Positions 36,834 through 47,047 of a stretch of DNA of 64,000 nucleotides are shown in pieces; the stretch's first letter is position 1; every line of letters starts with the position of its first letter. Source of the DNA: Beijerinckia sp. 28-YEA-48 (GTDB lineage: Bacteria > Pseudomonadota > Alphaproteobacteria > Rhizobiales > Beijerinckiaceae); NCBI RefSeq assembly GCF_900104955.1, contig NZ_FNSI01000001.1, positions 3,444,001-3,508,000 on the forward strand, in the 5' to 3' direction. The notes below the pieces were generated by a model. It was not told where the DNA came from, ran no database searches, and worked only from the letters and a program-made list of their open reading frames with translations. The translations under genes and the position numbers were made by a program.

Positions 36834-37859
36834 ATGGCGCGGATCAGGATTTTGCCCATGACCCGTGCGCCTCGCCTCGCTTTTCTCGCTAGCTTCTTTT
36901 CTTCCCTCCTCGCGCCCGCCATGGCGCAGGACGGCGCCGAGGCATTTCGCGGCAAGACCGTCACCTATATCGTCGCGACGGGCCCGGGCGGCGGCTATGA
37001 CGCCCACGGCCGGCTGGTCGCGCGCTTCATGCAGAAATATCTGCCGGGCGCCACAGTGGCCGTGAAGAATGTGCCGGGCGGCGGCCATCTCATTGGCGCC
37101 AACATGCTCTATGCGGCGCGGCCCGACGGATTGACCCTCGGCACGTTCAACACCGGCCTGATTTACGACCAGATCGTCTCCCGCCCCGAGGTTAAATTCG
37201 ATCTGGCGCGCTTTTCTTGGATCGGCAATGCGGTGTCCGATCCGCGCGCCATCGTCCTGTCGACGCAGTCACAGGTGAGGGACTGGAAGGAGCTGACGTC
37301 CCAGCCCCAGCCAATCACCTTCGGCACGGCCAATGTCGGCAGCGCGTCCTCTGTCGAAACAAATCTGCTGGTGAGCGCCCTCAACCTGCCGATCCGCATC
37401 CGGGCCGGACTGACGGGCAGCGAAGATCAGCAGGCCATGCGGCGCGGCGAGATCGCCGGCGCGATCGCGGCACGCGCCGTCTATGAGCCGTTCGTGCGCG
37501 ACGGTTTCGGCCGCATCATCGCCCAGATCGGCGGCAGCGACAAAGACGCGCCGCAACTGTCCTCCTTGATCAGCGATCCCCGCGGCCGGCACATTGTCGC
37601 GCTCATCCAGGCGCAAGCCGATCTGGCGCGCATCACCGCGGCGCCGCCCAATCTAGCCGCCCCTGTTCTCGAAACCCTGCGCACCGCCTATCGCCGCGCG
37701 TTGGAAGATACGGATTTTCGTACCGAGTCCACCAAACTCGGCCGCGTTCTGGAGCCTATTTACGGCGACGATGTACTTAAGGCCCTGCGCCCAGCGCTAG
37801 ATCAAACGCCGGAGGCAGTGGCGCTGATCAAGGACGCGCTCGACGCCCGCAAGCGTTGA
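36834..37859 (+). CDS. TctC/Bug-type solute-binding protein
   Basis: A 341-residue periplasmic protein. A signal peptide ends at AMAQD near residue 31; the start may also be the ATG at 36858. The mature part reads GKTVTYIVATGPGGGYDAHGR, then VKNVPGGGHLIGANMLY, TLGTFNTGLI and FGTANVGSASSVETNLL, the pattern of Bug/TctC proteins that bind carboxylates for tripartite tricarboxylate transporters. No tctA or tctB lies nearby, as is common for this family. An aromatic or dicarboxylic acid ligand would fit the cluster, but this is a guess. Confidence 0.9.
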   Translation: MARIRILPMTRAPRLAFLASFFSSLLAPAMAQDGAEAFRGKTVTYIVATGPGGGYDAHGRLVARFMQKYLPGATVAVKNVPGGGHLIGANMLYAARPDGLTLGTFNTGLIYDQIVSRPEVKFDLARFSWIGNAVSDPRAIVLSTQSQVRDWKELTSQPQPITFGTANVGSASSVETNLLVSALNLPIRIRAGLTGSEDQQAMRRGEIAGAIAARAVYEPFVRDGFGRIIAQIGGSDKDAPQLSSLISDPRGRHIVALIQAQADLARITAAPPNLAAPVLETLRTAYRRALEDTDFRTESTKLGRVLEPIYGDDVLKALRPALDQTPEAVALIKDALDARKR

Positions 37860-37881
37860 CGCGGGGGGGACGAGCGCGCCA

Positions 37882-38166
37882 GCCGTCATTGCAATGACGA
37901 AAGCATCCGCGTTGTGAAGGACGATTGATCACACACCTCGGTGTCATCCCGGACACCTGCGTAAGCAGGTGATCCGGGAACCAGGGGCGCGTGACGAGTG
38001 TTGCTTGTTGTGGTGAAGCGCGCTCGGCGATTGAACGCTGTATCGCTCGCCCCTGGATCCCTGATCACGCTGCGCGTGTCCGGGATGACACCCAGGCTTC
38101 AGGTACTTCTTAATATTCTTCCACGCGCCCTGGATTGCTTCGTCGCTCTGCTCCTCGCAATGACGG
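37882..38166. repeat. Second palindromic repeat family, first locus (arms at both ends)
   Basis: Two arms, GCCGTCATTGC.AATGACGAAAGC near 37882 and CCCTGGATTGCTTCGTCGC...TCGCAATGACGG at 38128-38166, flank copy 4 of the first family. The sequence TCATTGCGAGC/GCTTCGCAATGA is shared with 50333-50450. Confidence 0.6.
37940..38092. repeat. Composite palindromic repeat, copy 4
   Basis: Left arm GGTGTCATCCCGGACACCTGCG..., centre GCGTGACGAGTGTTGCTTGTTG, right arm CTGGATCCCTGATCACGC...GTCCGGGATGACACC. It lies between the convergent Bug-type gene and the small cupin gene; the gap 37860-38188 has no gene. Confidence 0.85.
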
Positions 38167-38188
38167 ACGGCAGACGTTCGTGCGAACG

Positions 38189-38713
38189 CTACGGCTTAGT
38201 GTCGCCGGCGACCCCGGCGCGCGGCACGGGCGTTCCAATGCCCAGCGGCTTGGCGTCCATCAAGACGAAGGCCATGCGGCAGACGTCGGACGAACGGTTG
38301 CGCCAGGCATGATAGGTGCCGCGCTGAACCATGGTGTCGCCCCGGCGCAAAGTCACCATGCGGCCTTCGTCCATCTCCATGTCGATTTCGCCATCGAGCA
38401 CGACGATATAGTCCAAGGTTTCGGTGCGGTGCATGCGCGGATGATTGCCAGGCGGATATTCGGCGATCATGAAGCGCGTGCCATTGACGGGCGGATAGGT
38501 CCCGAGCTTGCGGGCGCCCATGTCTTCGGCGCTCTCGCCAACGGGCATGTCGCAGGGCATGGCATCCGTGCTCCACAGCAATGTCACGAACTGGCCAGGT
38601 GACGAGCTGTTGCGCACATTCTGCGCCGGCCCGTCGAAGAGGGCTTTCGATGCGTTATTGTCATCATGCCCCGTGACCACACGCCGGATCGGCTGCGGTT
38701 TTCTCTCGCTCAT
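38189..38713 (-). CDS. Small cupin protein
   Basis: About 174 residues from the ATG at 38713 (GAGGAAAT directly upstream; the frame opens at 38740). A single cupin barrel covers about 85-165: PPGNHPRMHRTETLDYIVVLDGE contains the His-His-Glu metal motif, and GDTMVQRGTYHAW gives the second His. Such one-domain cupins are metal-binding enzymes or sensors. It is transcribed towards the Bug-type gene. It ends the catabolic region; no close partner on its strand, since hisS is across a repeat. Confidence 0.8.
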   Translation of the reverse strand: MSERKPQPIRRVVTGHDDNNASKALFDGPAQNVRNSSSPGQFVTLLWSTDAMPCDMPVGESAEDMGARKLGTYPPVNGTRFMIAEYPPGNHPRMHRTETLDYIVVLDGEIDMEMDEGRMVTLRRGDTMVQRGTYHAWRNRSSDVCRMAFVLMDAKPLGIGTPVPRAGVAGDTKP

Positions 38714-38803
38714 ATTTCCTCCCAAATTTTTTGGCCGCATTTTGTGCGCGGCTCTTTATTGCCGTCTTGTTTTCAGTCTTGGCAAGCCATTGAGAAACGC
38801 TCT

Positions 38804-38837
38804 GGTGTCATTCCCAACGGTTATCGGGAATGACGCC
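38804..38837. repeat. Short palindromic repeat arm
   Basis: GGTGTCATTCCCAACGGTTATCGGGAATGACGCC, a single hairpin arm of the first repeat family between the small cupin start and the end of hisS. Confidence 0.7.
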
Positions 38838-38913
38838 AAAGGCTTTTCAACGCCTGCTCGAATTCGTTTCCAAGGGAATCAGAACCGAACTCTCACGTTC
38901 TGATTAAACGGTT

Positions 38914-40416
38914 CTAGCTATGCCGTGCCAGCGTTTCGCGCACGGCGCGAACGAGGTCAGCCTCAGCCACCGTCGTCTGCGCTCGTTCTTTCAGCGCCAG
39001 ATATTCGGCGCGATCCATATCCTTGGCCGCGTTGGCGACCTGCGCGCCAAGCACGAGATCCTTGACGATGATCTCGCCTTTCTCGCGTTCGTTCGAGCCC
39101 TGGATGACGGCGCAGACGCTGCGGCGGCGATCGGCATATTTGAGCTGCGCGTTCATGCCGGCTGAACCAAGATAAAGCTCGGCGCGAATGCCTTCGGCAC
39201 GCAAAGTCGAAACAAGGCCCTGATAGCGCGCCACCTGGTCCTTATCGAGAACCAGCACGACGACGGGGCCGCTCAGAGCCTCGCCGGCAACGATCGGCGA
39301 ACGGATCGCCGTCAGCGCGGCCAAGAGGCGCGAGACGCCAACGGAAAAACCGGTCGCTGGCACCGGCTCGCCGCGAAAGCGGGCGACGAGGCCGTCATAG
39401 CGACCGCCACCACCGACGGAGCCAAAACGCATCGGCCGGCCGTGCTCGTCCTTCACCTCGAAGGTCAGCTCGGCCTCGTAGACGGGGCCGGTGTAATATT
39501 CGAGGCCGCGCACCACCGCCGGATCGATCACCACCCGGCCATCGCCATAGCCGGCGGCGCCGAACAGGTCCGACATGGTCTCAAGTTCAGCGACGCCTTC
39601 GAGGCCGCGTGCCGACTCGCCGACGGTCTTGCGCAGCCGTTCCAGGGTGCCGGCGTTGTCGCCAGCCCGCGCGGCGGTGAAATCGATGATGCGCTCGATC
39701 GCCGCAGGCGCGAGTTCCGCCCCCTTGGTGAAATCGCCGGACTCATCCTTACGGCCAGGGCCGAGCAACAGGCGCACGCCTTCCGGTCCCAGGCGATCGA
39801 GCTTGTCGATGGCGCGCAACACGATCAATTTTTTGGCGGTCTGATCCTCGCCAAGGCCGGCGGCTTCGAGCACGCCGTCCAACACCTTGCGATTGTTGAC
39901 CTTGATCACATAGTCGCCGCGCTTGATGCCGAGCTTTTCGATCGTATCAGCGGCCATCATGCAGATTTCAGCATCGGCGGCGACGGAGGCCGAGCCGACC
40001 GTATCGGCATCGAACTGCATGAATTGACGAAAACGACCGGGGCCGGGCTTCTCGTTGCGGAAAACGAAACCAGACCGATAGCTGCGGTAGGGTTTTGGCA
40101 GCCGATCGAAATGTTCGGCGACATAACGCGCCAGCGGCGCCGTCAGGTCATAACGCAGGCTGAGCCACTGGTCGTCATCGTCCTGAAACGAAAAAACGCC
40201 CTCGTTCGGCCGGTCGAGGTCGGGCAAAAACTTCCCCAGCGCCTCGGTATATTCAATGAACGGCGTCTCGACGGCCTCGAAACCATACAGTTCGTAGACT
40301 TCGCGAATCGCCGCCATCATCCGATTGGTGGCGGCAATATCGTTCGGCGTCCGATCGGCGAGGCCGCGCGGCAGGCGCGCTTTGACGGTGGCGGATTTGG
40401 TTTCCTGGTCGTTCAT
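38914..40416 (-). CDS. hisS: Histidyl-tRNA synthetase
   Basis: About 500 residues from the ATG at 40416 ([18 protein letters not shown]); a longer reading to 40620 has no homology. It attaches histidine to tRNA-His. Class II motif 2 is [20 protein letters not shown], the histidine-specific loop is [13 protein letters not shown] and motif 3 is the [11 protein letters not shown] region; the anticodon-binding domain fills the last 100 residues ([16 protein letters not shown]). The length is typical of alphaproteobacterial HisS. A hairpin with AGAACCG/CGGTTCT arms overlaps its stop and may end transcription. Confidence 0.96.
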   Translation of the reverse strand: MNDQETKSATVKARLPRGLADRTPNDIAATNRMMAAIREVYELYGFEAVETPFIEYTEALGKFLPDLDRPNEGVFSFQDDDDQWLSLRYDLTAPLARYVAEHFDRLPKPYRSYRSGFVFRNEKPGPGRFRQFMQFDADTVGSASVAADAEICMMAADTIEKLGIKRGDYVIKVNNRKVLDGVLEAAGLGEDQTAKKLIVLRAIDKLDRLGPEGVRLLLGPGRKDESGDFTKGAELAPAAIERIIDFTAARAGDNAGTLERLRKTVGESARGLEGVAELETMSDLFGAAGYGDGRVVIDPAVVRGLEYYTGPVYEAELTFEVKDEHGRPMRFGSVGGGGRYDGLVARFRGEPVPATGFSVGVSRLLAALTAIRSPIVAGEALSGPVVVLVLDKDQVARYQGLVSTLRAEGIRAELYLGSAGMNAQLKYADRRRSVCAVIQGSNEREKGEIIVKDLVLGAQVANAAKDMDRAEYLALKERAQTTVAEADLVRAVRETLARHS

Positions 40417-40646
40417 TTGAAATTTTGCGCCTAAATAGGGAGATGACCGGCTTTTAGAGTGGTTTCGGAGGAAGGGAAATCGCTTTTCCTGCCTTTCGCC
40501 GCTTCTCTCCGCTTCTTGCCCCGCCCTTGCCCTGCCCTTGCCGCCCTTGCCTAAAAAGGCCATGTTCGCGGGAGATTCTCCCGGGAATTGCCTGGCTTTC
40601 CATTCTTTGCTGGCAACCATCGCCCCCGATCAAGCAAGAGACGCGC

Positions 40647-42443
40647 GTGCCCCTTAAAGCCCTGTCCGCTCACAGTCGCCCCCTCAGCCGCGCCGCCTTG
40701 GCCGGTCTGGCCATCCTCTGCTTCGCCACCGCCGGCTCCGCCAATGTGCGCCCATCGCGCGCCATAGCGACGCCATTCGAGGTCGGGATGAGCCCGGCGG
40801 GCAATTATCTCGCCGCCCTCTCCGCCGCCTCCCAGAGGGACACGCTGGCAGCCGCGACCTATTTCCGCGAGGTTCTGCGGTTTGATCCGCGCAATCCGGC
40901 TCTGATCGAGCGCGCTTTCATTGCTTCCGTCGCCAATGGCGATATCCCGCAATCGATGACCCTGGCCGAACGGCTGGTGCGCATCGACCCCAAGAACGGC
41001 CTCGCCAATCTGGCGCTCGGCGTGCGCGCCATCAAAACCCGGCAGTTCACCGCAGCGCGCAACTATCTGGCCAAGGGCGGCGGCTTCCGTCAGGGCGAAA
41101 TCACCTCGATCCTGTTGTCGGCCTGGGCCTATGCCGGCGCTGGCGAATACGGCAAGGCGCTCGAGACCGCCGACAAGCTGGCCGACCGCCGTCTGGCTCT
41201 GTTTCGCGACTATCACGCAGGATTGATCGCTGATCTGGGCAAGCGACCGCAGGAAGCGGCGCGCCGGATGAAGGCGGCCTATGACGCGGAAAGCGGCACG
41301 CTGCGTCTGGTCGACGCCTATGCGCGGATCGAATCCAAGCAAGGCCGCAACGACGAGGCGCTGCGCGCCTATCGTGCTTTCGACGAGCAATTGCCCCGCC
41401 ATCCCGTCATCGTTCAGGCGATGCAGCAGATCGCCGCCGGCAAGCCGCTCGACTCCGTCGTCGCCAATGCGACCGACGGCGCCGCCGAAGTGCTCTACGG
41501 TCTGGCCTCGGCCGGTGGCGGCCAGGGCGGCGACGAACTCGCCGCCATCATCTATCTGCGCCTGGCGCTGTGGCTGGAGCCGAACCATGCGTTGGCGATC
41601 ATCAGCCTCGGCGATGCCTATGAGCGCATCAAGCAGGACGAGCGCGCCATCGACGTGTTCGAGAGCATGCCGGCCAATTCGCCGCTGCGCCCCAGCGCCG
41701 ATCTGCAGGTCGCTTTCGTGCTCGACAAGCTCGACCGCAAGGATGAGGCGCTCGACCACCTCAATTCCATCGTCAAGGATCAGCCAAATGATCCCGATGC
41801 GCTGATCGCGCTCGCCAATCTGCAACGGACGCGCAAGCAGTTCAGCGAAGCGGCACAATCTTATACGCGCGCGCTCGCCTCATCGGCGGAACGTGGCAAG
41901 GCCGACTGGACGATCTATTATTATCGCGCCGTCAGCTACGAGCGTTCCAAGCAATGGCCGCTGGCGGAGGCTGACTTCCGCCGCGCGCTCGAAGTGGTGC
42001 CCGACAATCCGGTGGTGCTGAACTATCTCGGCTATTCCTGGGTCGACCAAGGCACCAATCTCGACGAAGCCTTCCGCATGCTCAAGCGCGCCGTCGAACT
42101 GCGGCCGCGCGACGGCTATATCGTCGACAGCCTGGGCTGGGCCTATTACCGCCTCGGCAAATATGACGATGCGGTGCGCGAGCTTGAACGGGCCATCGAA
42201 TTGAAGCCGTCCGATCCGGTGATCAACGATCACCTCGGCGATGCCTATTGGAAAGTCGATCGCAAGCTCGAAGCGCAGTTCCAGTGGAACCACGCGCGCG
42301 ATCTCAATCCCGAGCCGGAAGAACTGCCGAAGATCCTGCGCAAGATCGACAAGGGCATGGACGCGGAAACGGCCACCCCGGTGATCACACCCGCGGTTAC
42401 GCCGGCGATTGGCTCCGAAAAGCCGAAGATGGATGGCGGTTAA
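40647..42443 (+). CDS. Secreted TPR-repeat protein
   Basis: About 598 residues from GTG 40647, chosen because the next residues form a signal peptide (LSRAALAGLAILCFATAGSA-N); the frame is open to 40527. The mature part holds many TPR units: YFREVLRFDPRNPALIERAF near residue 60, ALWLEPNHALAIISLGDAYE near 340 and AVELRPRDGYIVDSLGWAYYRL near 520. No catalytic motif is seen. The protein is likely a periplasmic or outer-membrane scaffold. It lies 30 bases before ispE on the same strand, so it may share a transcript; this order is common in alphaproteobacteria. Confidence 0.88.
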   Translation: MPLKALSAHSRPLSRAALAGLAILCFATAGSANVRPSRAIATPFEVGMSPAGNYLAALSAASQRDTLAAATYFREVLRFDPRNPALIERAFIASVANGDIPQSMTLAERLVRIDPKNGLANLALGVRAIKTRQFTAARNYLAKGGGFRQGEITSILLSAWAYAGAGEYGKALETADKLADRRLALFRDYHAGLIADLGKRPQEAARRMKAAYDAESGTLRLVDAYARIESKQGRNDEALRAYRAFDEQLPRHPVIVQAMQQIAAGKPLDSVVANATDGAAEVLYGLASAGGGQGGDELAAIIYLRLALWLEPNHALAIISLGDAYERIKQDERAIDVFESMPANSPLRPSADLQVAFVLDKLDRKDEALDHLNSIVKDQPNDPDALIALANLQRTRKQFSEAAQSYTRALASSAERGKADWTIYYYRAVSYERSKQWPLAEADFRRALEVVPDNPVVLNYLGYSWVDQGTNLDEAFRMLKRAVELRPRDGYIVDSLGWAYYRLGKYDDAVRELERAIELKPSDPVINDHLGDAYWKVDRKLEAQFQWNHARDLNPEPEELPKILRKIDKGMDAETATPVITPAVTPAIGSEKPKMDGG

Positions 42444-42473
42444 TCCGTCATCCCATAGGCGTTTGCCAGAAGC

Positions 42474-43343
42474 ATGACCGCACTCGTCGAAAAGGCTGCG
42501 GCGAAGATCAATCTGACGCTGCATGTGCGCGGACGGCGTACTGACGGCTGGCACGATCTCGAAAGCCTTGTCGCCTTCTCCGGTACCGGAGACCGGCTGT
42601 CGCTTGAACCGGGCAACGGCCTGTCGCTGACAACAAGCGGCACCACCGCCGATGCGGCCGGACCCGACGACGACAATCTGGTGCTGCGTGCCGCGCGCCA
42701 AGCCCTGGCGGTCTTCCCCGGCCTGCGCGCTGGCGCTTTCCATCTGACGAAAACCTTGCCGGTCGCGGCTGGCCTTGGCGGCGGTTCCTCGGATGCTGCC
42801 GCCGGCCTGCGCCTGCTGGCGCGCGCCAACGACATTCCCCTTGCCGATCCACGCTGGCACGACATTGCCGCCGCCACAGGATCGGACGTGCCGGTCTGCC
42901 TCGATCAACGGGCACGGATGATGCTGGGACGTGGCGACGAGCTTGGGGCCCCGCTGCCCCTGCCCCGGTTGTTCGCGGTTCTGGTCAATCCCGGCGTTCC
43001 TGTCGCGACACCGGCCGTGTTTTCCGCGCTCAGGCTGAAGCCCGGCGAAGAGCTGGGGTACGGCGCGCATCCCACCATCGAGGGACAATCGACAGCGGCG
43101 CTGCTCGGCCAATTGCGCAAGGCCCGCAACGATCTCGAAGATCCCGCTTGCGTTGTGGCGCCGCAGATCAGCTCGGTGCTGGCGGTGCTGGCGGCGGGAC
43201 GCGGCTGCCGGCTAGCGCGCATGTCGGGCTCGGGCGCCACCTGTTTCGGCCTGTTCGAAAATTGTCATGCGGCGGCGCGGGCAGCGGCGGTGATCCGCCG
43301 CGATCATCCTGGCTGGTGGGTTAAATCAACCCTGTTGCGCTGA
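42474..43343 (+). CDS. ispE: 4-diphosphocytidyl-2-C-methyl-D-erythritol kinase
   Basis: A 289-residue GHMP kinase of the non-mevalonate isoprenoid pathway; it phosphorylates CDP-methylerythritol. The opening EKAAAKINLTLHVRGRRTDGWH has the substrate-binding AKINL..RRxDGyH motif, the ATP loop is PVAAGLGGGSSDAAA near residue 100, and the C-terminal GHMP motif is RMSGSGATCFGLF near 258. It follows the TPR gene by 30 bases. The polyprenyl synthase that uses its pathway's product is at 45862-46881. Confidence 0.95.
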   Translation: MTALVEKAAAKINLTLHVRGRRTDGWHDLESLVAFSGTGDRLSLEPGNGLSLTTSGTTADAAGPDDDNLVLRAARQALAVFPGLRAGAFHLTKTLPVAAGLGGGSSDAAAGLRLLARANDIPLADPRWHDIAAATGSDVPVCLDQRARMMLGRGDELGAPLPLPRLFAVLVNPGVPVATPAVFSALRLKPGEELGYGAHPTIEGQSTAALLGQLRKARNDLEDPACVVAPQISSVLAVLAAGRGCRLARMSGSGATCFGLFENCHAAARAAAVIRRDHPGWWVKSTLLR

Positions 43344-43406
43344 GTACTTGCCTCGCGCGCCGATCCATCGGAAGAGACGCGCGGAAAACGAAAAAACGGG
43401 CCCATC

Positions 43407-45563
43407 ATGACGACAGAGATCGCGCGGCGGATCGAGAACCTCATCGCGCAGATGACTCTCAGCGAGAAACTCGGTCAGCTCACCATGCTGGCCGCATCGC
43501 TGGTCGAAACCGGCCCGCCGGGGCCGCATAATCCCGCCACCATGGTGCGGGAAGGCCGCGCCGGCAGCATTCTCAACACCTGGGGCGCCAAGGAAATCCG
43601 CGAGGCGCAGCGCGTCGCCCTGGAAGAAACGCGGCTCAAGATCCCGCTGTTCTTCGCTGTCGACATCTTGCACGGCCACCGCACTATCTACCCAATCCCG
43701 CTGGCGGAGGCCTGCGCCTTCGACCGCGCGCTCTGGCTGCGCACGGCGCAAGAAGCCGCCGAGGAAGCGACGCGTGACGGCATTCAGATGACCTTCGCGC
43801 CGATGCTCGATGTCAGCCGCGATCCGCGCTGGGGCCGTATCTGCGAGTGCGCCGGCGAGGACGCTTTCATCAATGCCGAATATGCGAAAGCGAAAGTCAT
43901 CGGCTTTCAGGACGCGCCGCCCCGGCCCGAACATCGCCTCGCCGCCGTCGCCAAACATTTCGTCGCCTATGGCGCGGTGACCGCCGGGCGCGACTATGCG
44001 GAGGTCGACGTTTCGCAGCGCGCGCTGCACGAAATCTACCTGCCGCCGTTTCAAGCGGCGGTCGAGGCGGGTGTCATGGGCATCATGCCCTCGTTCACCG
44101 ATATCGCCGGCGTGGCGATGACCGCGCATAAGCCGCTGCTGCATGATCTTCTGCGCAAGCGCTGGGGTTTCGAGGGCGTCATCATCAGCGACTACAACGC
44201 CATCGCCGAACTGATCCCCCATGGTGTCGCCGCCGACCTCACCGATGCCGCGACCCAGGCGCTGAAGGCCGGCGTCGACATCGACATGATGGCCGGCGCC
44301 TATGAACAGGGCCTGCCGGTGGCGCTCGAACGTGGCGACGTCAGCATGGACGAGATCGATCGCGCCGTGCGCCGCGTTCTCAAACTGAAATTCGCGCTTG
44401 GCCTGTTCGACAATCCGCTGCGCGGGCTTGAAGATGTTTCGCCGACGCCTGACAGCGATCCCTCGCGCCGCGCCTCGGCGCGCGATGCGGCCCGGCGTTC
44501 GATCGTGCTGCTGCAGAACCGCGACGCTTTCCTGCCCTGGTCGCAAGCACCCCAGCGCATCGCCGTCGTCGGCCCACTCGCCGATACGCCCAGCGAATTG
44601 ATGGGCGCCTGGTGCATGGCCGGCGAAATCGACGAAACCGTGGGTATCCTTGGCGGCATGCGTACCGGCTTCGCCGGCAGCACCATCACCCATGCCGCCG
44701 GCGGCGACTTTGAGGCGACCGATGCGCAAGCCATCGCTGATGCTGTCGCCGTTGCGCAAGCAGCGGATGCGGTGGTGCTATGCATTGGCGAATCCCGCCA
44801 CATCTCCGGCGAAGCGGCGAGCCGCACCAGGCCAGCGCCGCCCGACAGCCAACTGGAACTCGCCCGCGCCATCTTGGCCACCGGCAAGCCGGTGTTGCTC
44901 GTGCTGGTCGGCGGCCGGCCTTTCATCCTGCCGCAATGGCTGGTCGACGGTGCTCAAGCCATCATCGCCGCCTGGTTTCCCGGCACGGAAGGCGGAAACG
45001 CCATTACCGACATTATCAAGGGCGTATGGAATCCCTCGGCGCGCCTGTCGATCTCCTGGCCGGTCGCCGTCGGGCAAATTCCCATTCACTACGGCCTGCG
45101 CACCACCGGCCGGCCGCATGATCCCAAGAACGGCTTTTCGACCGGCTTCCTCGACGCGCCGATCACGCCGCGCTGGAGCTTTGGCGAGGGCCTGAGCTAC
45201 ACGACCTATGAACTGGGCGAGGCCCGTGCCAGCGCCCCGATCCTCGATCGCGATGGCGCGATCGAGGTTTCGCTCGACATCACCAATGCGGGCAAGAAGG
45301 ACGGCGAGACGACGCTCTTCCTGTTCATCCGCGATCCGGTGGCGCAGGTGACGCGGCCGGCGCTGGAGCTGAAGGATTTTCAGAACGTCGTGCTCGCGGC
45401 CGGCGAAAGCAAACGCGCCACGTTCACGCTGCGCGCCAGCCAGTTGTCTTATCCAGACATGGAGATGAAGCCGCGCCTCGACAGCGGCCGCATCGAAATC
45501 CATGTCGGCACGAGCGCGCGTGCTTGCGATCTCAAGCGCTTGGATATCGAGGTGCGTGCTTAA
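43407..45563 (+). CDS. bglX: Family 3 glycoside hydrolase (beta-glucosidase)
   Basis: A 718-residue protein. Domain 1 is the TIM barrel with the substrate loop FFAVDILHGHRTIYPIPL, the KH motif in VAKHFVAYGA, and the nucleophile Asp in VIISDYNAI near residue 263. Domain 2 follows with IVLLQNRDAFLPW and IAVVGPLAD; domain 3 is the fibronectin-type C-terminus (VSLDITNAGKKDGETTLFLF). No signal peptide is visible, so it looks cytoplasmic, unlike E. coli BglX which is periplasmic. It cleaves beta-linked glucose from oligosaccharides taken up by the cell. Confidence 0.92.
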   Translation: MTTEIARRIENLIAQMTLSEKLGQLTMLAASLVETGPPGPHNPATMVREGRAGSILNTWGAKEIREAQRVALEETRLKIPLFFAVDILHGHRTIYPIPLAEACAFDRALWLRTAQEAAEEATRDGIQMTFAPMLDVSRDPRWGRICECAGEDAFINAEYAKAKVIGFQDAPPRPEHRLAAVAKHFVAYGAVTAGRDYAEVDVSQRALHEIYLPPFQAAVEAGVMGIMPSFTDIAGVAMTAHKPLLHDLLRKRWGFEGVIISDYNAIAELIPHGVAADLTDAATQALKAGVDIDMMAGAYEQGLPVALERGDVSMDEIDRAVRRVLKLKFALGLFDNPLRGLEDVSPTPDSDPSRRASARDAARRSIVLLQNRDAFLPWSQAPQRIAVVGPLADTPSELMGAWCMAGEIDETVGILGGMRTGFAGSTITHAAGGDFEATDAQAIADAVAVAQAADAVVLCIGESRHISGEAASRTRPAPPDSQLELARAILATGKPVLLVLVGGRPFILPQWLVDGAQAIIAAWFPGTEGGNAITDIIKGVWNPSARLSISWPVAVGQIPIHYGLRTTGRPHDPKNGFSTGFLDAPITPRWSFGEGLSYTTYELGEARASAPILDRDGAIEVSLDITNAGKKDGETTLFLFIRDPVAQVTRPALELKDFQNVVLAAGESKRATFTLRASQLSYPDMEMKPRLDSGRIEIHVGTSARACDLKRLDIEVRA

Positions 45564-45626
45564 GGCGTTTCCGTCATTGGAGGCTGGGGCGTCCAGTAGA
45601 GCCCACAGTCCACGCAGCCGTCATTT

Positions 45627-45787
45627 GCCCCTGGTTCCCGGATCACCTGCTGCGCAGGTGTCCGGGATGACACGGAGGTTGCAGCAAAGCGGTTCACGTT
45701 GAAGCGCGGGTCTCAGCCATTGACGTTTAGCCTGAAACCTTGGTGTCATCCCGGACGCACCGCAGGTGCGATCCGGGAACCAGGGGC
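45627..45787. repeat. Composite palindromic repeat, copy 5 (arms inverted)
   Basis: Here the order is reversed: CCCTGGTTCCCGGATCACC... (45627-45672) comes first and GGTGTCATCCCGGACGCAC...CCAGGGGC (45742-45787) second, with a different centre. It lies between the convergent bglX and polyprenyl synthase genes; the gap 45564-45861 has no gene. Confidence 0.8.
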
Positions 45788-45861
45788 AAACGCTCAGGTC
45801 TCAAAAATGACTGCACCGCAGGGCCATTTATCCCGCATATGGTGCTGGGATAATAACGGTA

Positions 45862-46881
45862 TCAATGCGCGCGGCTGACGCAGAAATCGACCACGTCGAA
45901 CAAAGCTCGCTTCCACTGCGACGCCGGGAAGAGTTCCAGCGCGTCGCGCGCCATGGCGCCATAGTGGCGGGCGCGTTCGACCGTGTCTTCCAGCGCGCGA
46001 TGTTTCTTCATGGTCGCCAGGGCGGTTTCGAGATCGCCTTCGGCGATTTCACCGCGCTCCAAGGTGCGACGCCAGAAATCGCGCTCGGCTTCCGTGCCGC
46101 GCCGGAACGACAGAACCACCGGCAGGGTGATCTTGCCCTCGCGGAAATCATCGCCGACGTTCTTGCCAAGTTTGGCGGCGGAGCCGCCGTAATCCAGCGC
46201 GTCATCGATCAACTGGAAGGCGATGCCGAGATTGGCGCCATAGCCACGGCAGGCCTCTATATCGGCCTTGGCGCGCCCGGCGAGAATGGGACCGACTTCG
46301 CAGGCGGCGGCGAACAGAGCGGCGGTCTTGGCGCGAATCACCTCAAGATAGGCGTCTTCCGAGGTCTGCGTGTCCTTGGCGGCGGAGAGCTGCATCACCT
46401 CGCCCTCGGCGATGACGGCGGCGGCGCTCGACAGCACGTCGAGGCATTGCAGCGAGCCGACCTCGACCATCATTTTGAACGCCTGACCAAGCAGGAAGTC
46501 GCCGACGAGCACCGAGGCCTCATTGCCCCACAGCATGCGGGCGGCGAGCTTGCCCCGGCGCATGTCGCTCTCGTCGACCACGTCGTCGTGGAGCAGCGTG
46601 GCGGTGTGCATGAATTCGACGGACGCGGCGAGCTTGATATGGCCTTCGCCGCCATAGCCGCAGAGCCCGGCCGTCGCCAGGGTCAGCATCGGGCGCAGGC
46701 GTTTGCCGCCAGACGAAATCAGATGGTTGGCGACCTCGGGGATCATGGCCACGTCGGAGCCGGTCCGCGCCAGGATGGTCTTGTTGACCCCCGCCATGGC
46801 TTCGGCCACCAGGCCATTCAGACGTTCGATACCGCCCGACGACTTTTCTTCCAGGGGAACGACGACACCCAAAGCAACCAC
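45862..46881 (-). CDS. ispB: Long-chain polyprenyl diphosphate synthase
   Basis: A 339-residue trans-prenyltransferase that makes the side chain of ubiquinone (C40-C50) from farnesyl diphosphate and isopentenyl diphosphate. The first Asp-rich motif is LLHDDVVDESDMRRG near residue 97, the second is LIDDALDYGG near residue 224, and GGKRLRPMLT lies near 58. The start is GTG at 46881, with GGAG directly before it, an awkwardly short spacing, so a start a few codons later is possible. It diverges from the DUF2007 gene. Confidence 0.92.
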   Translation of the reverse strand: MVALGVVVPLEEKSSGGIERLNGLVAEAMAGVNKTILARTGSDVAMIPEVANHLISSGGKRLRPMLTLATAGLCGYGGEGHIKLAASVEFMHTATLLHDDVVDESDMRRGKLAARMLWGNEASVLVGDFLLGQAFKMMVEVGSLQCLDVLSSAAAVIAEGEVMQLSAAKDTQTSEDAYLEVIRAKTAALFAAACEVGPILAGRAKADIEACRGYGANLGIAFQLIDDALDYGGSAAKLGKNVGDDFREGKITLPVVLSFRRGTEAERDFWRRTLERGEIAEGDLETALATMKKHRALEDTVERARHYGAMARDALELFPASQWKRALFDVVDFCVSRAH

Positions 46882-47047
46882 TCCAGATCAAACGTGCGGA
46901 TCAAACACGGCCCGCGGACCGCTTGCGGCGCCACAACCCACGTGCGAGGCTCGCGCACTTTTCGCACGGGCGAAGGGTCGTGCGCAACGCGCCAAATGCG
47001 CCCAAGAGGAGCGGAGCCGCCCGATTGGCGATCCGAGGGACGAAGAC

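Noticed and set aside
43326-44759. A 477-codon minus-strand frame
   Set aside because: Antisense to the GH3 gene, whose domains are all clear.
46703-47047. The 5' extension of the DUF2007 frame
   Set aside because: It overlaps the polyprenyl synthase in antisense; family homology begins only at the GTG at 47048.
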